This document shows positions 32,820 through 37,338 of a stretch of DNA of 37,338 bases, in pieces. The notes beneath the pieces were generated by a model, which worked only from the letters and a program-made list of their open reading frames with translations, did not search any database and was not told where the DNA came from. The first letter of the stretch is position 1. Each line of letters opens with the position of its first letter. The stretch lies in the NCBI RefSeq assembly GCF_900115625.1, contig NZ_FOXD01000030.1, forward strand, positions 1 through 37,338, read 5' to 3'. The DNA comes from Salibacterium halotolerans (lineage in GTDB: Bacteria > Bacillota > Bacilli > Bacillales > Marinococcaceae). Both the position numbers and the translations under genes were made by a program.

Positions 32820-34226
32820 TTGGTATTCAGCAGCCTGATTTTCCTGTTTCTGTTTCTCCCCGCTGTTTTGCTCATTTATTACTTGTCGCCGGGGAAGCTG
32901 AAAAATGCCGTACTGTTCGCCGCAAGCCTCGTCTTTTACGCATGGGGCGAACCGATCTATATCGTCATTATGATTTTTTCCACCATATTCGATTATGCGA
33001 ACGGGCTGTTGATCGATAAGTACAGGCACCGCAAACCGATATCCCGAGCGGTGCTTATCGGCTCCATCGGCGGTAATCTGGCCATACTCGGTTTTTTCAA
33101 ATATGCCGGCTTTGTCATTCAGAACGTGAACGAGCTGTTCGGCTTGAGCCTGCAGGCCGCCGATCTGCCGCTTCCGATCGGCATATCCTTCTACACGTTT
33201 CAAACGATGTCTTATATAGCGGACGTATACCGAGGCAAGGTGCCGCCACAGCGTAACATGATAAACTTCGGCACTTACGTGGCCATGTTTCCGCAACTGG
33301 TCGCCGGACCGATCGTCAAATACGGTGATATTGCGAAACAGCTGGCCTCTCGTAAAGTGACGCTGGAACGGTTCGGTGAAGGGGCGAAGTGGTTCATCCG
33401 GGGACTCGTCAAAAAGGTGCTTCTGGCCAACAATATTGGAATGTTGTGGACGAGTGTGAAATCCACCCCGCTGGAGGAATTGAGCGTTCTTTCCGCTTGG
33501 CTTGGAATTTTGGCGTTTACGTTTCAAATTTATTTTGACTTTAGCGGGTATTCGGATATGGCGCGCGGACTTGGCAAGATGTTCGGCTTTGATTTGCCGC
33601 AAAACTTTAATTATCCATATATTTCAAGAAGCGTGACGGAATTTTGGCGCAGATGGCATATTTCACTGGGTTCCTGGTTCCGGGAGTATGTCTATATTCC
33701 GCTTGGCGGCAATCGGCGCGGCTTGCGCAAGCAGCTGAGAAATCTCTTGGTCGTCTGGTTTTTGACCGGTTTGTGGCATGGGGCAAGTTGGAACTTTGTC
33801 GTATGGGGCTTGTATTTCGGTTTTATCGTGACCGTCGAGAAGTTGTTTCTCCTGAAGTGGCTGACGCGCTGGCCGAATTGGACGGGACATCTATATACGC
33901 TGTTGATCGTGATTCTGGGGTGGGTCCTGTTCGAATATGAACATTTGCCTTCCGCATGGGCGTTCATCGGGACGATGTTCGGGCTCGGAGCGCACGAGTG
34001 GGTGGATCGCCAGGCGCTTTATGACCTGCTGACGAACGGAGGATTGTTCGTGCTCTTGGCAATATGTGCGACACCGCTTCCGCGGAAGATGGTCGAGCTT
34101 GTGGAAAGGCGCTGGAATCGCGGAGGCGTGATCGTGGTTACCACATTCTATACGATCGGATTGATATTGTCGACCGCTTATTTGGTTGACGAGTCTTATA
34201 ATCCGTTTCTGTATTTTCGCTTTTGA
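32820..34226 (+). CDS. MBOAT-family membrane O-acyltransferase (AlgI/PatA-like)
   Basis: Polytopic membrane protein of 468 residues with around ten or more hydrophobic segments. It has the AlgI pattern: FLPAVLLIYYL at the start, LPIGISFYTFQTMSYIADVYRG, QLVAGPIVKYGDI, FDFSGYSDMARGLGKMFG, SRSVTEFWRRWHISLGSWFREYVYIPLGG, and LTGLWHGASWNFVVWG, in which His320 is the expected catalytic residue. Such proteins move acetyl groups from a cytoplasmic donor across the membrane for O-acetylation of exported polysaccharide or wall polymer. The start is TTG at 32820, 8 bases after GGAGGGGG. It heads the core of the cassette with the DHHW partner. Confidence 0.94.
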   Translation: MVFSSLIFLFLFLPAVLLIYYLSPGKLKNAVLFAASLVFYAWGEPIYIVIMIFSTIFDYANGLLIDKYRHRKPISRAVLIGSIGGNLAILGFFKYAGFVIQNVNELFGLSLQAADLPLPIGISFYTFQTMSYIADVYRGKVPPQRNMINFGTYVAMFPQLVAGPIVKYGDIAKQLASRKVTLERFGEGAKWFIRGLVKKVLLANNIGMLWTSVKSTPLEELSVLSAWLGILAFTFQIYFDFSGYSDMARGLGKMFGFDLPQNFNYPYISRSVTEFWRRWHISLGSWFREYVYIPLGGNRRGLRKQLRNLLVVWFLTGLWHGASWNFVVWGLYFGFIVTVEKLFLLKWLTRWPNWTGHLYTLLIVILGWVLFEYEHLPSAWAFIGTMFGLGAHEWVDRQALYDLLTNGGLFVLLAICATPLPRKMVELVERRWNRGGVIVVTTFYTIGLILSTAYLVDESYNPFLYFRF

Positions 34227-34239
34227 GAGGAGGGGAATC

Positions 34240-35391
34240 TTGACTGGATATAACAAATGGGTTCGGTCTGTCATCGGCTTATTGCTGCTGTTATTTATCG
34301 GGACGATGGTTGTCATCAACTTTTTGACGCCTGACAAGACGTTCTCGGAAGCGGAAAACCGGGTGCTGGATAGCCGGCCGTCTTTCTCGCTGCAATCGTT
34401 ACTGTCAGGGGAATTCATGAAAGATTATGAGCAATATGTAACCGATCAATTTGCATTCCGGAACGAATGGATCGGGATAAAGACCGATGCGGATCGCGCT
34501 CTGGGTAAAAAAGACAGCAACGGCGTATATCTGGGTGCGGATGGCTATCTCATTCAATCTTTCACGTCACCGCAAGAGGCGGATATGGAAGAACGAATCA
34601 GGGCGATTCATTCGTTTCATCAGGATACGCCCGACCTTCGCAAGTATATCCTGCTGGCACCGACGGCCGCCTCGGTGCTTCAGAGCAAATTGCCGGCGTA
34701 TGCGCCAGTTGGCAATCAGCGGGCTGTTCTGAATCAAGTCCGGCAGAAGCTTGAGCGGCTTGGGCCCGATATTCGCTTTATTGACGTGTATCCCGCCTTA
34801 TATGCGAAGCGGGAGGAATACATTTATTATAAAACGGATCATCATTGGACCACAAAAGGCGCTTATTACGCTTATCAAGCGCTGGGTCAAGAAATGGGGT
34901 TAACACCGAAGGAGGAAGAGTACTTTAACATTACAAAAGGGGCGGATGCATTTTATGGTTCACTCTACTCGAAAAGCGGCTTCAAACATTTAAATCCCGA
35001 CAGTATTTCATTATATTTGCCAAAAAGCAAGGAGCAGGTTCAGGTTGAATATTTGGGCGGGGAATATAAAAGCACCGATTCGCTTTATGCCATGGATCAT
35101 CTCCATCAAAAAGATAAATATGCCGTATTCCTTAACGGCAACCATTCATTAGTGAAAATCACAACGGGTCATGAACAAGAAAGAAAACTGCTGGTGGTGA
35201 AGGACTCTTATGCGAATTCCTTTATTCCTTTTTTGGCATTGCATTTCAGTGAAATTTATGTCGTGGATCTCCGATATTATACGGATTCTCTCGATACACT
35301 CATACGAGAAAATCAAATCCAGGACATGTTATTGCTGTATAATGCCACCACGTTTTTCGACGATCCGTTTATAAAGGATTTATCCGAGTGA
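34240..35391 (+). CDS. DHHW-family AlgX/AlgJ-like surface acetylation protein
   Basis: A 383-residue protein with one N-terminal membrane segment (SVIGLLLLLFIGTMVVINF) and an extracellular SGNH-like domain of the AlgX/AlgJ type. It contains the naming motif TDHHWT (Asp200-His201-His202-Trp203) and the nucleophile-like KDSYANSF (Ser323), then FSEIYVVDLRYY. In alginate systems these proteins take the acetyl group delivered by the MBOAT partner and transfer it to the polymer. The start is TTG at 34240, after GAGGAGGGG; the open frame extends upstream into the MBOAT gene. It overlaps the next gene's open frame by four bases. Confidence 0.9.
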   Translation: MTGYNKWVRSVIGLLLLLFIGTMVVINFLTPDKTFSEAENRVLDSRPSFSLQSLLSGEFMKDYEQYVTDQFAFRNEWIGIKTDADRALGKKDSNGVYLGADGYLIQSFTSPQEADMEERIRAIHSFHQDTPDLRKYILLAPTAASVLQSKLPAYAPVGNQRAVLNQVRQKLERLGPDIRFIDVYPALYAKREEYIYYKTDHHWTTKGAYYAYQALGQEMGLTPKEEEYFNITKGADAFYGSLYSKSGFKHLNPDSISLYLPKSKEQVQVEYLGGEYKSTDSLYAMDHLHQKDKYAVFLNGNHSLVKITTGHEQERKLLVVKDSYANSFIPFLALHFSEIYVVDLRYYTDSLDTLIRENQIQDMLLLYNATTFFDDPFIKDLSE

Positions 35392-35432
35392 ATATGCGAA
35401 AAAATCGATACTGGAAAGGGGCTTCGAATCAC

Positions 35433-37073
35433 ATGCTTCACTATTTTAAAATGTTCAATAAAAAGTCATTTGTTACAATGATGGTATTTACTATAGGTGT
35501 TTTAACCGGATGTTCCAGCAAAGAGGAAATGACGCATCTTTCAGCTGTAGAAGTCGGAGAAAAAATCAAACAGGATGTCAATTTGGATGAAATGCAGGAG
35601 GAAGACATCGAACAACTTCAAAACCTTTATGACATCCGTGCTGAAGAGGTTGAGAGTTTTATCCTTAATCTTGCTTCCACCAATGTGCAAGCAGACGAGG
35701 TGGCTGTGATCAAAGCAAAGGATGCCGAAAATGTGGCGGACATGAAAGAAAAAATAGCCAACAGAGTCCAAGATAAAGCGAAAAGTTTTCAAGACTACCT
35801 TCCTGCTGAATATGCACTCATCGAAAATCATGTATTAAAAACAAAAGGCAACTTTGTGTTTCTTGCGATATCGGAAGAGGTAGATCAAATCGAACGTGCG
35901 TTTGATGAAGCTTTAAATGGCAACTTACCTTCCACGGCTTCAAATGATTCAAATGATCAAGATCCCAATCAACAACCAAATTCTTCCTATCAATCCACGT
36001 TCAGCAACAGTGTATTTGTGGGTGATTCCATTATTGGCGGCCTGACCAATGACGATCTTCTGGATGACATTCATGTGATGGGGGGGTTGGGCGCAACCGC
36101 TGAATTTACATTGGAATATGTGGATGAAGTAGTTCGCCGAAAACCGGAATATGTTTTTTTATCTTTGGGGCAAAACAACATTGAAGAACCCGTTAAGGAA
36201 TCAAAGGAAAATTTTGAAAATCAATATTCAAAATTGGTGCGCGAGATCCAGGAAAAGCTCCCGAATGCAAAAATATACATGTTATCGATTACACCCGTAT
36301 CATCGGATGTCCCGGAAGGTAATCTTTCCAACAAAGATATTGATGATTTTAATTTGGCATTGCAAGACATCGCTGAGACGGAAGATGTTGACTACATCGA
36401 CCTGTCCCCCATTTTTGAAAATAACGATATTCGCTACGCCGAAGACGGTTCGCATTTCCAAAATGATTTCTATCCGCTTTTGCTTGATTATTTAAAGGAG
36501 GAGACGGATATCGAAACACAGTCCCAAAAATCAAGGGTCATCGATTCTAATGATGAATATAAGCAAATATTTAAAAATAGCGTGTTCATGGGAGATGATA
36601 TCATTGGATCGCTAACTTATCTGGACAAATTGAATGAAGAAAATGTAATCGCACCTTCAGGGGCAACGCTGGACTTGCTTCAACTTAATGTTGAACAATT
36701 GGTAAATCAAAAACCTGAACATATCTTCATTCTGACTGGCAGCAACGATATCACCATTGTGGACCAGGAAGAATTCATCGAGAAATACGTAAAGTTAATC
36801 AACAGTATTCAGGAGGAGCTTCCGAGTGCCAAAATCAACATATTGTCGATTCCACCTGTTTCCGAAGATGCCTTGCGCAAAGAGCCTCGTTATGAAAATA
36901 TCGAAGCGTATAATCAATCGCTCCAAGATCTTGCTGCAACTGAAAAAATAAATTACATTGATCTATCGCCTATTTTTAAAAATAATACAATCCAATACAC
37001 TAAGAATGGAATACATTTTAAACCTGAGTTTTATTCCCTATTTCTAGACTATATAAAAGACGACGTAGATTAG
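35433..37073 (+). CDS. DUF4358 lipoprotein with two tandem SGNH domains
   Basis: A 546-residue exported lipoprotein: lipobox VLTGC near residue 28, an N-terminal DUF4358-like region (about 35-165), then two related SGNH/GDSL-type domains of about 170 residues. The first (about 190-360) keeps the block VFVGDSIIGGL with Ser199, the GQNN block, and DGSH (Asp338, His341). The second (about 380-546) has VFMGDDIIGSL with Asp389 in the Ser position, and NGIH (Asn525, His528) in place of Asp-x-x-His, so it should be inactive. The ATG at 35433 is 11 bases from AAAGGGG; a GTG at 35388 overlapping the DHHW stop is an alternative. It closes the acylation cassette. Confidence 0.82.
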   Translation: MLHYFKMFNKKSFVTMMVFTIGVLTGCSSKEEMTHLSAVEVGEKIKQDVNLDEMQEEDIEQLQNLYDIRAEEVESFILNLASTNVQADEVAVIKAKDAENVADMKEKIANRVQDKAKSFQDYLPAEYALIENHVLKTKGNFVFLAISEEVDQIERAFDEALNGNLPSTASNDSNDQDPNQQPNSSYQSTFSNSVFVGDSIIGGLTNDDLLDDIHVMGGLGATAEFTLEYVDEVVRRKPEYVFLSLGQNNIEEPVKESKENFENQYSKLVREIQEKLPNAKIYMLSITPVSSDVPEGNLSNKDIDDFNLALQDIAETEDVDYIDLSPIFENNDIRYAEDGSHFQNDFYPLLLDYLKEETDIETQSQKSRVIDSNDEYKQIFKNSVFMGDDIIGSLTYLDKLNEENVIAPSGATLDLLQLNVEQLVNQKPEHIFILTGSNDITIVDQEEFIEKYVKLINSIQEELPSAKINILSIPPVSEDALRKEPRYENIEAYNQSLQDLAATEKINYIDLSPIFKNNTIQYTKNGIHFKPEFYSLFLDYIKDDVD

Positions 37074-37116
37074 GGAGCATTCCTGTTAGGGGAAAATGTG
37101 GGTTTTGAACAAAAAA

Positions 37117-37338
37117 GAGCCCCCTTGGTATAGTACGGAGTGTCCGATGAAAAACATCGACCTCGAAATCCGGAAACCAAGGAGGACTCATCATGCATTA
37201 TACGCAAAACCAAAAACTCACGCAAATCACCTCTAACACACTTATTATTGGCGTAGATATTGCTAAAAACAAACAGGTGGCTCGTGCTTTCGATGACCGC
37301 GGCTTTGAATTTGGAAAACGAACCAGCTTCTCCAATGA
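37117..37338 (+). mobile_element. Left end of an IS110-family element (partial)
   Basis: The final part of the window holds the leader and the start of an IS110-type transposase gene. The outer end is not defined, as this family lacks clear terminal inverted repeats. GAGCCCCCTTGGT (37117-37129) pairs with ACCAAGGAGGACTC (37176-37189), and an inner CGATG/CATCG hairpin (37145-37159) lies between; the outer stem contains the ribosome site. In IS110-group elements this leader region is where the bridge RNA is encoded. Confidence 0.6.
37193..37338 (+). CDS. IS110-family transposase, N-terminal part (cut by window end)
   Basis: The 48 visible residues begin MHYTQNQKLTQITSN and reach LIIGVDIAKNKQVARAFDDRG, which is the RuvC-like first catalytic Asp motif of IS110 (DEDD) recombinases. 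The ATG follows AAGGAGG by 7 bases. The remaining DEDD residues and the C-terminal Ser domain lie beyond the window, so intactness cannot be judged. Confidence 0.8.
   Translation, partial: MHYTQNQKLTQITSNTLIIGVDIAKNKQVARAFDDRGFEFGKRTSFSN

Noticed and set aside
32821-33019. Alternative frames over the MBOAT start
   Set aside because: The TTG-initiated MBOAT frame has a strong ribosome site and clear family motifs; the others are shadows.

Overview
The window looks like chromosomal DNA from a spore-forming, low-to-moderate GC member of the Bacillaceae. A salt- or alkali-tolerant lineage is possible, because the exported proteins are strongly acidic, but no species can be named. The main evidence is the Bacillus-type order sigW-rsiW-cdaA-ybbR-glmM-glmS with a glmS ribozyme, a Spo0E-like phosphatase, a tRNA block with encoded CCA ends, and Bacillus-type promoters and Shine-Dalgarno sites.

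Positions 1-12,050 hold mixed housekeeping and surface genes: an RluA-type pseudouridine synthase, a secreted SLH-anchored 5'-nucleotidase, a YcdB/YcdC-like protein, a small WYL-like protein, a DUF4385 protein, a quinone-oxidoreductase-like MDR enzyme, a nucleoside hydrolase, a general stress protein with a SigB-type promoter, a frameshifted thermonuclease-like lipoprotein, and a run of MBL hydrolase, orphan EutH and M15 carboxypeptidase lipoprotein. The nucleotidase and nucleoside hydrolase could together salvage extracellular nucleotides. Positions 12,050-12,560 are non-coding and repeat-rich: a small TIR-bounded element, then an array of TACGTTT-type motifs in alternating orientation.

Positions 12,558-15,045 (minus strand) encode cytochrome bd oxidase as cydA-cydB plus a 35-codon cydS-like small subunit, with a candidate Rex operator upstream. 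Divergent from it is an operon of an alpha/beta hydrolase, a Mur ligase whose usual N-terminal domain is replaced by about five membrane segments, and a D-Ala-D-Ala ligase. Six tRNA genes follow (Glu, Tyr, Lys, Gly-GCC, Gly-TCC, Ala), then Spo0E, sigW-rsiW with a clear autoregulatory SigW promoter, the c-di-AMP and amino-sugar operon cdaA-ybbR-glmM, and ribozyme-controlled glmS. Much of 12.5-27.5 kb therefore concerns the cell envelope: peptidoglycan precursors, envelope stress and c-di-AMP.

From about 27,500 to the end the window is an accessory region with mobile elements and decayed genes: an IS1380-like transposase remnant, a methyltransferase, an alpha/beta hydrolase cut off by an intact DDE insertion sequence, an amidase pseudogene with several lesions, and the start of an IS110-family transposase. 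Inside it lies a four-gene plus-strand cassette (32,407-37,073): a short SGNH-like lipoprotein, an MBOAT acyltransferase, a DHHW/AlgX-like protein, and a DUF4358 lipoprotein carrying two tandem SGNH domains, of which the second has lost its catalytic residues. This resembles a system for O-acylating a surface glycan and is the best candidate for a poorly described system. All calls rest on reading the sequence; no database search was run.
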